Virus record (IMG/VR): IMGVR_UViG_3300034112_000369
Coordinates: 1-31,023 of that record
Direction: 5' to 3' (one strand)
Source of the DNA: a virus
Length of the DNA stretch: 31,023 nucleotides
Shown: in pieces, positions 1-7,942 of the stretch
Layout of the letters: each line of letters opens with the position of its first letter
How positions within the stretch are numbered: the first letter of the stretch is position 1
Notes under the pieces: generated by a model
Databases searched by the model: none
What the model saw: the letters and a program-made list of their open reading frames with translations, nothing else
What the model was told of the DNA's origin: nothing
Program-made: the position numbers and the translations under genes

Positions 1-986
1 GTGAAATCCATTACCACGTTGGTAGCGATAAGACCTGTTACTTGAAACATCTGAGTATTTGCAACAGACGAATAGTCAGTCAGTAACTTCTTGTACATAG
101 TCAACTTGGTAGAGCCACCGCTGGTTACGTTAGTAATCCAGTAGCAGTAGACTCCATCGTCACACATTGCATATACCTTGTCATCGGTACCAGTGTTGTA
201 GTCCACGAAGTGCTGGACATCACTTGTCACAGTTCCCGTAGCTGCTGCAGATGGCACATTTGTTGCAGTCTTGGCATAGGTAAAGGTTGTTGTGGTAGGA
301 ACTGTGGCAATGGTGTAGGTACCGTTGAAGGTAGCATCTACGCCTGTTACTTCAATCTCCATACCGACGGCAAAGCCGTGAGCAGCGCTCGTTGTCAGCG
401 TAGCCACATTCGAGGTTAGAGCCTTGTTAGTGACAGTTGCAGTAATCGTTGGGAATATCTTGTCGATGTCAAAACCATCGAGCATTAGACAGCCATAGAA
501 CTCATTGAAGGTAGATGAACCAGTATTGGTTGCTTGCTTCCATTGAATGGAACGCAGGAACTGCTGTGGTCTCAGGTTGTCATTGAGAGTAGCAGTCGTA
601 TGATGAGTGGCATCGGTATCAAGGATTAGAGTTGCCTGACCCTTGGTCCAGACATCTACACCTTTGGACTCTGTGTACTGAAAGCGCAAGCCTTCATCCT
701 GAGCAGGCTCAAAGTACTTGATGCCCTGCCCAAGATGGAAGGATGACTGAGATCTAAACCACCAACCAGTGAGCGACTGCTCACCAGCTTCACGGGTCTG
801 GTCATATTGCTGCTTACGGTACTGCGCCGTTACACGGCGATAAGGAGTATCGTCAGATGTTCCACTAAAGAATGGTTGTCCGTTGATAGCGATGTCATAG
901 GCAACACCGCTAGGAGTATAAACGGATATTGTTGACGGGTTTGACAGGGTATAGGGAATACCTTCTGTGATGTCAAAGTCGACCAT
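1..986 (-). CDS. Large tail/fibre protein, C-terminal end missing
   Basis: The reading frame is open from an ATG at 986 down to the left window edge, so about 328 residues are visible and the C-terminus is lost. It opens with MVDFDITEGIPYTLSNP. Around residues 185-240 there is a compact beta-rich segment (LTSNVATLTTSAAHGF, VTGVDATFNGTYTIA) of the kind repeated in phage tail proteins and resembling an FCCH-like small beta domain. After it come short stretches such as DDKVYAMCDDGVYCYW that look like beta-propeller blades. The start codon overlaps the stop of the preceding 41-residue gene (TAATG). The position at the distal end of the fibre genes suggests a minor tail or adsorption protein. No enzymatic motif is visible. 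That it is a tail protein is fairly safe; the exact role is not known. Confidence 0.75.
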   Translation of the reverse strand, partial: MVDFDITEGIPYTLSNPSTISVYTPSGVAYDIAINGQPFFSGTSDDTPYRRVTAQYRKQQYDQTREAGEQSLTGWWFRSQSSFHLGQGIKYFEPAQDEGLRFQYTESKGVDVWTKGQATLILDTDATHHTTATLNDNLRPQQFLRSIQWKQATNTGSSTFNEFYGCLMLDGFDIDKIFPTITATVTNKALTSNVATLTTSAAHGFAVGMEIEVTGVDATFNGTYTIATVPTTTTFTYAKTATNVPSAAATGTVTSDVQHFVDYNTGTDDKVYAMCDDGVYCYWITNVTSGGSTKLTMYKKLLTDYSSVANTQMFQVTGLIATNVVMDF

Positions 987-1111
987 TACTCTCCTTCAGA
1001 CTGCGCTTTTGATTCCTCTATGTCTTTGTTGTACTGAGCCAGTTCTTCTGCATTCATTTCTCTTACTGTTTCTTCACCAGTAGAGCAATCAACTATGATT
1101 ATCTGTGGCAT
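986..1111 (-). CDS. 41-residue tail-associated mini-protein
   Basis: This short acidic protein begins MPQIIIVDCSTGEETVREMN and ends in EELAQYNKDIEESKAQSEGE. Both ends use TAATG overlaps: its ATG lies on the stop of the fibre-like gene before it, and its stop lies on the ATG of the large tail protein after it, so translation is probably coupled. A short beta strand followed by a charged helix (MNAEELAQ) is a recurring layout for small proteins encoded beside phage tail fibres, some of which act as assembly chaperones. That role is inference from size and place. No cysteine pair or membrane segment is present. Confidence 0.7.
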   Translation of the reverse strand: MPQIIIVDCSTGEETVREMNAEELAQYNKDIEESKAQSEGE

Positions 1112-1614
1112 TAGTTACTCCCGTATACTGTGATAGTTCCACTGGTAAATGAAGCAGCACTTACAAAAATATCAATTCGGTTTATCTGAGCATTGCCATT
1201 CCAAAATCCGTCACCCGAAGGGCTTGGGTTACCACTGGCCCAGTTGCTCCAAGATGATGTAGATGTTAAATTAGATGTATTATCAATCAATACATCCGTC
1301 ATAAATGAAGTGGTATTTCCGCCGACATTAAAAACTATCCCTGATGAAGCAGCGTTACCAATCGAAGTATAAGTTCCACCAGTGGTAACAGTATAAACGT
1401 GAGAGTAGTTATTGCCAGAATCATTGTTAAAACGCATTGTAGGTTGTGCGGAGGTGTTAAAGTTAGCGTTCCACACAACAACTCTATAAAAAGAGTATGC
1501 TGTTAATGATGTAAATGAAACAGTTGAACCGCTTGTTGGTGATGATGTTCCTAGTTGCACCCAACTGCGATTACCTGTCGAGGCTGTAGATGCTGGTATC
1601 TGTGAAACTCCCAC
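1111..1614 (-). CDS. Putative fibre/beta-sandwich virion protein
   Basis: The product has 167 residues and is strikingly rich in Ser, Thr, Asn, Gly and aromatic residues with almost no charge, as expected of an extracellular beta-sandwich in a tail fibre. Visible pieces include SFYRVVVWNANFNTS, MRFNNDSGNNYSHVY and the closing SGTITVYGSN strand. Translation starts at a GTG that shares a base with the upstream TAG stop (TAGTG), and the stop overlaps the next ATG. It lies between a small beta protein and the 41-residue protein in the host-recognition part of the late operon. No known family is recognised with certainty; carbohydrate binding would fit the composition but is not demonstrated. Confidence 0.7.
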   Translation of the reverse strand: MGVSQIPASTASTGNRSWVQLGTSSPTSGSTVSFTSLTAYSFYRVVVWNANFNTSAQPTMRFNNDSGNNYSHVYTVTTGGTYTSIGNAASSGIVFNVGGNTTSFMTDVLIDNTSNLTSTSSWSNWASGNPSPSGDGFWNGNAQINRIDIFVSAASFTSGTITVYGSN

Positions 1615-1919
1615 TATGAAATCTCCACTCCACTAATGTGGAAGTTCACCGTTGTTGCTGATGCTCCACCTTGAATAGTATTAGTTGTAGCAAGAACCTG
1701 CTTGAGATCAATAAAGACAGTTGAATTAGCAGGGATACTTACCGCCTCAGCCAGTTTGGTTCCAGCCAAAGACAGCGTATAGGTTCCAGCAGATGCGGCG
1801 GTATTAGTTACCGCTACGTTGGTTACTACCGTAGTAGTTGACGCTGGAGTTGTATACAGGGTTGTTGTTGTGGTTGTTGTTGCGGCCCCTCGAAAGAGGA
1901 CTTTAGTTGCTGTAGCCAT
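1614..1919 (-). CDS. Small beta-rich virion protein (101 aa)
   Basis: This 101-residue, Thr/Ala/Val-rich protein reads as alternating beta strands: KVLFRGAATT, TTVVTNVAVTNTAASAGTYT, SIPANSTVFIDLKQVL, TVNFHISGVEIS. A clear ribosome site (GGAAGG, about 7 nt before ATG) precedes it. The layout (strand, small-residue loops, then an IPANS-type turn and a final strand) resembles the small decoration or adaptor-like proteins that accompany phage tail fibres. The 120-residue protein at 7942-8304 has the same type of composition and ends in a similar strand, so they may share a fold. Function unknown; a structural role is inferred from context. Confidence 0.65.
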   Translation of the reverse strand: MATATKVLFRGAATTTTTTTLYTTPASTTTVVTNVAVTNTAASAGTYTLSLAGTKLAEAVSIPANSTVFIDLKQVLATTNTIQGGASATTVNFHISGVEIS

Positions 1920-1937
1920 TAGTTACTACCTTCCTTG

Positions 1938-2477
1938 TTAGATTGCTCCCATAAGTATGAGAGTAAATTGATCTTGTATGCTTCCCATTCCGTTTGTTCC
2001 AGATAGAACAATGTCTCCAGTTGCTGTGACAGTCCCTGTAAACGTTGGACTTGCTAAAGGAGCAACACCAGTAAGTGTGTTACTAGAGATACTGATAGTC
2101 TTGTTTGTCAGAGTTGCTGTGCCAGTTGCTGTAACGGCAGAGTCAACTCCAGAAGTATAAAAGTCTAAATCGTTAGAGGTAAGTACGTGCTTAACTGTTG
2201 CTCCAGCAACGTGAGTTGTGCCAGATGTTCCAGCTTGTCCACGTAGCAAACTGATTAACTGGTTGCCTGATGTACCGCGAACAAAGATGATCTCCTCAGA
2301 TGCTGTATCTGGGTCTACCACGATAGTAAACTGGTCGACGTTACCTGCTGCTAGGGTTACTCCACCAAGGAGTGCTGTTACTGCTGCTGAGTTATCAAGC
2401 GTCAGCGTAGTATCAGCTGCACCCATAGGTGCATCTAATAGTTGCTCAACGCTAATGGATGAGTATTTACGGGTCAT
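1938..2477 (-). CDS. Tail fibre-like protein (179 aa)
   Basis: The N-terminal part (MTRKYSSISVEQLLDAPMGA, then GNVDQFTIVVDPDTASEEII) looks like a small globular beta domain. After residue 110 comes GTATLTNKTISISSNTLTG followed by APLASPTFTGTVTATGDI. These TLTNKTI and SPTFTGTVT motifs are typical of trimeric phage fibre shafts and of proteins that attach fibres to the particle. The sequence then ends with a short hydrophobic stretch. A GAGG ribosome site precedes the ATG. It follows the connector gene with a short gap, in the same direction. A fibre or fibre-adaptor role is the best reading; it is too short to be a complete long fibre. Confidence 0.7.
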   Translation of the reverse strand: MTRKYSSISVEQLLDAPMGAADTTLTLDNSAAVTALLGGVTLAAGNVDQFTIVVDPDTASEEIIFVRGTSGNQLISLLRGQAGTSGTTHVAGATVKHVLTSNDLDFYTSGVDSAVTATGTATLTNKTISISSNTLTGVAPLASPTFTGTVTATGDIVLSGTNGMGSIQDQFTLILMGAI

Positions 2478-2485
2478 TTATTGCC

Positions 2486-3400
2486 TCACTTGGTGTAGTG
2501 GATGCGGATAGGGAACTTATCTTGCAACTTCAACGCTTCCTCATTTAGGCGCTGTTGATACAAGGCAAAGACATAACGGGATGCAGAGGCACCAGAGTTG
2601 TATGGGTTCTTGGTGTCGTTGAGATCAGCCTCAGCAGATGACAGGTTGATACGACCAGCATCAAGGAACGAGAGCAACTTATAGCAGGCACCAAGGATGG
2701 TGACATCCACTGTTGACTCAGGCAGACCAGAGACATCTGCGTAGTCATCTGTGCTGTTGTCTAGAGTGTTAGGTGTGGTTGTGTACCAGACCTGTACAGT
2801 TCTACCAGGCTGGATGTTCTCGTAGATATTGATGGTGTTGTTGGTATTGAAGGTAGCAGCGTTAGCCATACCGTCTGCTCTCCAGCGATTGACTGGGAGC
2901 CACTCTTGAGATGAGCCAGTGGTCTGCCACGATACGAAGAGGATTGCCTCTAGGTCATCTGGCAGTGGGTATGTGGTCTGAGCCGCATTGAAGGTAAAGG
3001 TTGTTGAGTTAATCGCCCAGAGTTTCGGGAAGTAACTATTGATTGTATCGTTGATAGCCTTCTTGATTGAGATACGTGGGAAGGTTGGAGCCAGAGTTAC
3101 CTGAGCGTAGCGAGCGTGTGGCGCTGGGGTAGTTCCTTGGAACCCTCGACCAATCGGGTTGGTAGATGCACCCATAACATTGAGCGTGCTGGCGTTCTTA
3201 TTGAAGGAGTCAATCCAAATCAACTCATCGTCAATTTCAATCAATCCCTTTGCAAGGTTGGACGAAGAACCAACTTCAATATCAAGTGAAGCGGTTGTCA
3301 GACCAGATGCGTTGTTGACATAGGTGATGCGATCTTGACGGAGTGAATAACCTTGTAGGTTAGTTCTCACCTCGTCTATCATTTCCGACAGTGTTGGCAT
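2486..3400 (-). CDS. Head-tail connector/adaptor-like protein
   Basis: I place the start at the ATG at 3400 (MPTLSEMIDEVRTNLQG) because GGAAGG lies about six bases before it; an ATG eight codons upstream at 3424 lacks such a site. The resulting 304-residue protein starts with an alpha-helical segment, continues through a beta-rich region, and has a helical centre (ISIKKAINDTINSYFPKLW). The C-terminal half has LPDDLEAILFVSW, VDVTILGACYKLL and a final helix FALYQQRLNEEAL. The helix-rich plan with A(I)NDTI..FP.LW recalls adaptors that sit under the portal of short-tailed phages. The first 41 bases overlap the end of the GT4 gene. Role inferred from pattern and place, with no catalytic motif. Confidence 0.65.
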   Translation of the reverse strand: MPTLSEMIDEVRTNLQGYSLRQDRITYVNNASGLTTASLDIEVGSSSNLAKGLIEIDDELIWIDSFNKNASTLNVMGASTNPIGRGFQGTTPAPHARYAQVTLAPTFPRISIKKAINDTINSYFPKLWAINSTTFTFNAAQTTYPLPDDLEAILFVSWQTTGSSQEWLPVNRWRADGMANAATFNTNNTINIYENIQPGRTVQVWYTTTPNTLDNSTDDYADVSGLPESTVDVTILGACYKLLSFLDAGRINLSSAEADLNDTKNPYNSGASASRYVFALYQQRLNEEALKLQDKFPIRIHYTK

Positions 3401-4460
3401 TGTTTCCTTCCGTATACCAGCCATCTCCCCACAGGGTCAGTAGCCTGTTGAAGTATTTTTCGTATTGCTTTGCAATGACATCTACGGAGTAGAGCGATAG
3501 CGCTCTCTCTCTGATTACATTGCGGTCTAGATTCTTTACGTTCTGTGTTGCTATGATGAACTCTTCTACGTTGCGGCATCTAAATCCTGTGACACCTTCA
3601 ACGACAGTCTCGGTAAATGCACCCCAGTCCGTAGTGATTACTGGAGTTCCACAGGCTTGTGACTCAATGTTCACATTGCCAAAAGGTTCTAGGTATAGCG
3701 TTGGGACGAATGTAGCAATCGCTCCACCCATCAACTCAGCACGCTTCTCAGGTCCTACTGGGCCTATGTACTCACCATAACTTGGGATGTGGTCACCAGG
3801 ACCTGCCAAGATAAGTCTTGCTCCGATTGTCTTGCAGATATGTGCGGCAATATCCACACCTTTGCGCTTAATCATTCTGCCTACATAGAGGTAGTAATCG
3901 CCATCGCCTTTGCCTTGCGGGAACATCTCAGGATCTAAGTAACCTGGAATGACCGCATCAAAGAAACTGCCATCTGCTGTAGCTGCATCTCTATGCTGTG
4001 CATAGACTGCGTGCATCCAAGCGTAGGATTCAAATACTCGATAGTCAGAAAATACACCAGAGTAACCAACGCCAAACTCTACAACCATCATACCTGGCAG
4101 AGCCAAGGCTATAGGTTGATGTGAACCACCACCGATAACACAAACAAAGTCTTTCTGCTCTGCTCGCTTGCGTATCTCAGCAGCAACCTTTTTGTTGAAC
4201 TTCTGCCAGTGTGGAAGTTTGTAATCAAATGGTGCTTCTACATACGGCTTGTTGCCTACGACGATACGTCGTTGTGTCTCAGTGATGCAAGGAATCAGTT
4301 CATCTACATCTGCCTCATTCTGCTCTCCAGCATAGAGGTAGACTGTGTGGCCTAAGCCCTTCATCATATTGCAGAATCTGCGTACCTTTTCGGTATAAGC
4401 GCAGCCTGCGAAATCTTTAGTGGTCTGTGTGTGTGGCAGTGATACGACGTGGAATCTCAT
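3360..4460 (-). CDS. Glycosyltransferase, GT4/GT-B type
   Basis: This 366-residue protein has a two-domain GT-B layout. The N-terminal part starts MRFHVVSLPHTQTTKDF, and the C-terminal nucleotide-sugar domain begins near YLYVGRMIKRKGVDIA (about residues 191-206). The family's E-x7-E donor-binding motif is intact as EPFGNVNIE (residues 258-266), followed by QACGTPVITTDWGAFTE and EGVTGFRC. These are standard for retaining GT4 enzymes, which move a sugar from a nucleotide donor. It is read directly after a GT25-type enzyme and before the connector, inside the tail module, so a virion protein or a host surface glycan is the likely acceptor. Donor and acceptor cannot be told from sequence. The last 41 bases overlap the connector gene. 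Confidence 0.9.
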   Translation of the reverse strand: MRFHVVSLPHTQTTKDFAGCAYTEKVRRFCNMMKGLGHTVYLYAGEQNEADVDELIPCITETQRRIVVGNKPYVEAPFDYKLPHWQKFNKKVAAEIRKRAEQKDFVCVIGGGSHQPIALALPGMMVVEFGVGYSGVFSDYRVFESYAWMHAVYAQHRDAATADGSFFDAVIPGYLDPEMFPQGKGDGDYYLYVGRMIKRKGVDIAAHICKTIGARLILAGPGDHIPSYGEYIGPVGPEKRAELMGGAIATFVPTLYLEPFGNVNIESQACGTPVITTDWGAFTETVVEGVTGFRCRNVEEFIIATQNVKNLDRNVIRERALSLYSVDVIAKQYEKYFNRLLTLWGDGWYTEGNNANTVGNDRRGEN

Positions 4461-4472
4461 ACCACAAGTCTA

Positions 4473-5042
4473 TCAGAAATACAAGTGTGAATAGTCCACA
4501 GACTCGCCTTGCAAGTCGCTATAGCCTGGGGACTGGTAGACCAAGGTAGGTCTGGCTAGGTACACATTAAGTTGTGGATGGACCAGGCTGAAAGCCATAT
4601 CGATATGACCTTCATAGTTCTTGGCTGACTCCAGTAAGACTGGCAGAGCCTTCTTCTTGACTGCATAGGCGTGGGTTGAGCAGCATCTACGGGACTTATG
4701 CCAGTAGTAGTTGACCTCATAGGTATCCACAAGGTTAGCCCCAAGGTAGACCATATCCCAGTCGTCAGGCAGGTTCTCCATAGCCGTCACAAGCCTGCTA
4801 GAGAAGTCTTCTACGAAGGCTGAGTCGTCTTCAAAGACGAATACCACATCAGAGCCATACATAGTCAAGGCTGCTATATGGCTTAACTTGCATCCTAGTA
4901 TCGGATCTGTGGCAGTTATAGCAGGCAATCTGGTGTACTCGATACCCAGTTCTTTTGCCTGAGCATCAAACTTCTCTAGCCTATCCTGCCTAGTATCTAG
5001 GTTTATCAGGACAGGTTTAGGAAAGTAATCGTTAAACTTCAA
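4473..5042 (-). CDS. Glycosyltransferase family 25-like enzyme
   Basis: The 189-residue product has the family 25 signature VLINLDTRQDRLEKF at residues 11-25, then GCKLSHIAAL (50-59) and the acidic metal/donor motif FVFEDDSAF with EDD at 71-73. GT25 enzymes include bacterial LPS galactosyltransferases and collagen galactosyltransferases. It is slightly short for the family but keeps the core. The start is a TTG overlapping the end of the 66-residue gene by 11 bases; no better start exists nearby. A collagen-like fibre is encoded about 3.3 kb upstream in the same operon, so fibre glycosylation is an attractive but unproven idea. It sits 12 bases before the GT4 gene, so the two probably act together. 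Confidence 0.85.
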   Translation of the reverse strand: MKFNDYFPKPVLINLDTRQDRLEKFDAQAKELGIEYTRLPAITATDPILGCKLSHIAALTMYGSDVVFVFEDDSAFVEDFSSRLVTAMENLPDDWDMVYLGANLVDTYEVNYYWHKSRRCCSTHAYAVKKKALPVLLESAKNYEGHIDMAFSLVHPQLNVYLARPTLVYQSPGYSDLQGESVDYSHLYF

Positions 5043-5232
5043 CCGCTGGCTCTTCTACGACAGGAGCTACAAATGTGCCTGTCTCTGGATCATAGGTCCA
5101 GCCCATACCCGCTGGGTTCTCAGGTGTAATCTCAATCAGTGTGCAGTTCAGCGCTGCCTCTGTTGCTTCCTTATCGTCAGCCACAATTATGTTACTTACT
5201 GAATTGCCATTTATCATTGCATAGTTAGCCAT
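5032..5232 (-). CDS. 66-residue small tail-associated protein
   Basis: The protein starts MANYAMINGNSVSNIIVADD, has a predicted short helix EATEAALNCTLIEI, and then the segment GMGWTYDPETGTFVAP before an acidic tail (VEEPAVEV). This arrangement (a beta hairpin with a V.NII.A sequence, then G-x-Y/W-D-P..G.F..P) recurs in very small proteins encoded beside phage tail fibres. The exact role is unknown; a fibre-tip or assembly-helper role is plausible. A GGAG ribosome site lies nine bases before ATG. It follows the glycine-rich fibre gene by 8 bases and overlaps the GT25 start by 11. Confidence 0.75.
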   Translation of the reverse strand: MANYAMINGNSVSNIIVADDKEATEAALNCTLIEITPENPAGMGWTYDPETGTFVAPVVEEPAVEV

Positions 5233-5240
5233 TTGTTCTC

Positions 5241-6167
5241 CTAATAGTAAAGATAGATTACGCCGTTACCGCCAGCACCAGATGTTCCAGAGTTGTTAGC
5301 GCCTCCACCTCCACCTCCACCATCTCCACCAGTTCCACCTGTGTTACCTGAAGCATTGCCACCAGCAGCGATGTAGCCGCCTCCGCCTCCACCTGCACCG
5401 CCTGTGTTAGCAGCAGTTGATGCGCTACCAGTTCCACCTGCAAACTTATCGCCAGCGCCTCCAGCGCCACCCGTAGCAGTTCCTGTTGGGGTTGCGTTTG
5501 AAAGAAAAGCAGAACCAGCACCGCCACCAATAAGTCCTTGACCACCTACTCCACCTGTTACACTTGCTGCAGCACCACCTGTTACTGCGCCACCGCCACC
5601 GCCACCTGAAACTCCATCCCCACCTGCTCTGTTTGCGGTCGGCGTTACAGTTGCATTGTAAATACCATTACCGCCGCCACCACCATAACCTACAAAACCG
5701 CCACCGCCAGCGCTTGCTGAAGGTGCGCCTGTATAACTAATTCCACTGTTTGTACCATTTCTTGCCGTAGTGCTATCAACGTTTCCACCACCACCAGCAC
5801 CGCCCATAATTGCGTTAGCAGGTGTAGTAGATGTTCCTCTACCAGCAGCACCACCACCTGCAATTATCATTCCGTAAATAGTTGCGCCACCAGGGTTTCC
5901 ATTGGCAGCAGATACGCCAGTACCGCCTGCACCTACTGTTGCTGTCGTTGCAGCATAAGTCCAGCCAGCAGAAAATGCTCCAGCACCTCCGCCACCACCT
6001 GCTTGAGCAGATGAACCACCGCTACCTCCGCCACCGATGCAGACTGCATAGACTCGGCGCACATTGGCAGGGATTGTTACTGATCCGCTTGAAGTGATTG
6101 TCTGTTGCAACTTCAATCCATAAGGAGTATCCGAGAATGAAGGGTTACTATAAATTGATACGCTCAT
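5241..6167 (-). CDS. Glycine-rich fibre/adhesin, copy 1
   Basis: The 308-residue product has a short N-terminal attachment segment (MSVSIYSNPSFSDTPYG) and a conserved block, LKLQQTITSSGSVTIPANV, leading into VYAVCIGGGGSGG. About 230 residues of glycine runs broken by single Ala, Ser, Thr or Asn follow, and it closes with GGNGVIYLYY. Such glycine-rich domains are known from phage receptor-binding tips, where they can pack as polyglycine II helices; whether this one does is inference. It is the third of three tandem paralogues, all with the same opening and closing motifs, and it differs most from the others at its N-terminus. GGAG precedes the ATG. Codons are biased to GGT/GGA, so the opposite strand shows a misleading open frame. 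Confidence 0.85.
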   Translation of the reverse strand: MSVSIYSNPSFSDTPYGLKLQQTITSSGSVTIPANVRRVYAVCIGGGGSGGSSAQAGGGGGAGAFSAGWTYAATTATVGAGGTGVSAANGNPGGATIYGMIIAGGGAAGRGTSTTPANAIMGGAGGGGNVDSTTARNGTNSGISYTGAPSASAGGGGFVGYGGGGGNGIYNATVTPTANRAGGDGVSGGGGGGAVTGGAAASVTGGVGGQGLIGGGAGSAFLSNATPTGTATGGAGGAGDKFAGGTGSASTAANTGGAGGGGGGYIAAGGNASGNTGGTGGDGGGGGGGANNSGTSGAGGNGVIYLYY

Positions 6168-6176
6168 TGTTTCTCC

Positions 6177-7103
6177 TTAGTAATAAATGTAAAGTATTCC
6201 ATTGCCACCAATACCAGGAGTTGCACTACCACTGCCTTGACAGCCACCACCGCCACCACCACCTAAACCTCCGTTGCCACCATTGATGGTTGAACCATTA
6301 GAACCATTACCAGCTATTCCTGCTCCACCACCTGCTCCACCACCTGCAGTTCCAGTTCCAGTCGCACCTGTTCCGCCAGTGTAAATAGTTCCGTCAATAC
6401 CTGAACCGTTACCACCATTACCACCAATTCGTGTGCCTGTTGTTGTACTAGCAGCACCACCACCAGCACCGACTAAACCGCTTCCACCATTGCCACCAGT
6501 TTGAGTAGAAGAACCTGTGCCGCTTGCATTACCTCCACCACCGCCTGAAATACCATCGCCACCACTGAACCCAGTTCCACCACTGGTTGTATTGTTTGCA
6601 CCCCCGCCTGCTCCTGAACCAATCCCTGTAATAGTAGCATCCGTTCTAGCAGTTCCAGCAGGTATCCCATAATAGTTAGTTCCACCATTTGCACCGCCTG
6701 AACCACCACCACCACCGCCGCCTAAAATTCCAGCAGTATTAACTGTCCCGCCTCCACCAGCAATGATGTGTCCATAACGAGTATAACCACCGTTACTTCC
6801 TGCTGCTGCTGCTCCTACAATGCAAGCAGATTGTGGAATTGTCCAACCCCAAGAAATGCCACCAGCACCACCACCAGATTGGTTAACATTTTGAGGACTA
6901 CCACCAGCGCCAGTCATAATTACATAAACCCAATCAATACCAGTAGGAATCGTCACACTGCCTGATGATTGAATTGTCTGTTGCAGTGTCAATCCGTGTG
7001 GCACGAAAAATGATTGTTGCGTAGGAGCAGTTACTTCATCGCTAGAGACGTGCCAGTCAGATACCTGTGATCCGCTTTCACCTCTGCGTAATAGTTCAGA
7101 CAT
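6177..7103 (-). CDS. Glycine-rich fibre/adhesin, copy 2
   Basis: This 308-residue protein starts MSELLRRGESGSQVSDWHVS, then VPHGLTLQQTIQSSGSVTIP and VYVIMTGAGG. Next comes the glycine-rich body with the landmarks ISWGWTIPQSACIVG and TRYGHIIAGGGG, and a closing GGNGILYIYY. Copies 2 and 3 share the VPHGL.LQQTIQSSGSVTIP block, the WGWT and YGHIIAGGGG landmarks and the ending almost word for word, so they are recent duplicates of each other relative to copy 1. The LLRRGESGSQV opening resembles peptidoglycan-binding-like repeats in spacing, but it is too short to assign. GGAG precedes the start. Likely a virion-surface receptor-binding or fibre-tip protein. Confidence 0.85.
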   Translation of the reverse strand: MSELLRRGESGSQVSDWHVSSDEVTAPTQQSFFVPHGLTLQQTIQSSGSVTIPTGIDWVYVIMTGAGGSPQNVNQSGGGAGGISWGWTIPQSACIVGAAAAGSNGGYTRYGHIIAGGGGTVNTAGILGGGGGGGSGGANGGTNYYGIPAGTARTDATITGIGSGAGGGANNTTSGGTGFSGGDGISGGGGGNASGTGSSTQTGGNGGSGLVGAGGGAASTTTGTRIGGNGGNGSGIDGTIYTGGTGATGTGTAGGGAGGGAGIAGNGSNGSTINGGNGGLGGGGGGGCQGSGSATPGIGGNGILYIYY

Positions 7104-7111
7104 TTATGCTC

Positions 7112-7942
7112 CTAATAAAAAATGTAAAGAATGCCATCGCCACCGTTACCTCCACCACCACCGCCGCCTAAGCCGCCATTGCCACCAGCAGCACCAGAAG
7201 CGTTGCTTCCGTTGCCAGCAATGCCAGCACCACCACCACCAGCGCCATCGCCACCAGTATTTGTTCCGCCTGTTCCACCAGTGTAAATAATTCCGTTTAC
7301 GCCAATGGCATCACCGCCGTTACCACCAATGCGAGTTCCAGAAGCAGCGGTATTCCACCCACCCCCACCGCCGACTAAACCTGAACCACCATTACCTGCG
7401 GCTACACCACTGGTAGTGGTCCGTCCACCGCCTCCGCCTGAAATACCATTACCACCTTGTAGCGTAGAAGAATTACCCGACCCAGCACCAGAACCAGGAA
7501 ATCCCCCAGCAGCACCGCCAGGAATTCCGTAATAGTTTGTTGAACCAGCAGAACCGTTGTTGCCACCTGCTCCACCTAAAAATGCAGCAGCGTTAGTTCC
7601 TCCACCACCTGCAATAATATGACCGTAGCGGGAGTAGCCACCAGGACCACCGCCTGCACCGATAATGCAGGTATTCTGTGCTAATGTCCAACCCCACGCA
7701 ACTCCGCCAGCGCCACCACCAGCAAACCCAGAGCCATTACCGCCACCACCAGTCAATACAACATAAACCCACTCCACACCAGCAGGAATTGTTACTGAAC
7801 CTGATGACTGAATGGTTTGTTGTAGGCGTAAGCCGTGAGGAACGACTGTTGAAACTAAATCAGACGGTGTGTGTTTGGCAGTAGAAGGAAACTGGTTAGT
7901 TACCTGATTGCCAGATTGTCCTCGCTTGAGTGGTGAAGCCAT
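7112..7942 (-). CDS. Glycine-rich fibre/adhesin, copy 3
   Basis: The 276-residue product starts MASPLKRGQSGNQVTNQFPS and carries VPHGLRLQQTIQSSGSVTIP, VYVVLTGGGG, VAWGWTLAQNTCIIG and YSRYGHIIAGGGG. It has a glycine-dominated body and ends GGDGILYIFY. Compared with copy 2 it lacks about 30 residues in the middle and end of the glycine-rich part, consistent with expansion or contraction by recombination among similar repeats. Its ATG shares a base with the stop of the 120-residue gene (TAATG). Likely exposed on the virion and used for host recognition; inferred from composition and place among fibre genes. Confidence 0.85.
   Translation of the reverse strand: MASPLKRGQSGNQVTNQFPSTAKHTPSDLVSTVVPHGLRLQQTIQSSGSVTIPAGVEWVYVVLTGGGGNGSGFAGGGAGGVAWGWTLAQNTCIIGAGGGPGGYSRYGHIIAGGGGTNAAAFLGGAGGNNGSAGSTNYYGIPGGAAGGFPGSGAGSGNSSTLQGGNGISGGGGGRTTTSGVAAGNGGSGLVGGGGGWNTAASGTRIGGNGGDAIGVNGIIYTGGTGGTNTGGDGAGGGGAGIAGNGSNASGAAGGNGGLGGGGGGGNGGDGILYIFY

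Noticed and set aside
7305-7532. Proline-rich frame opposite the glycine-rich fibre copy 3
   Set aside because: Glycine codons read backwards give proline or alanine; there is no start context.
5241-7942. Diversity-generating retroelement target in the fibre paralogues
   Set aside because: No reverse transcriptase gene and no template/variable repeat pair with adenine-specific changes were seen.
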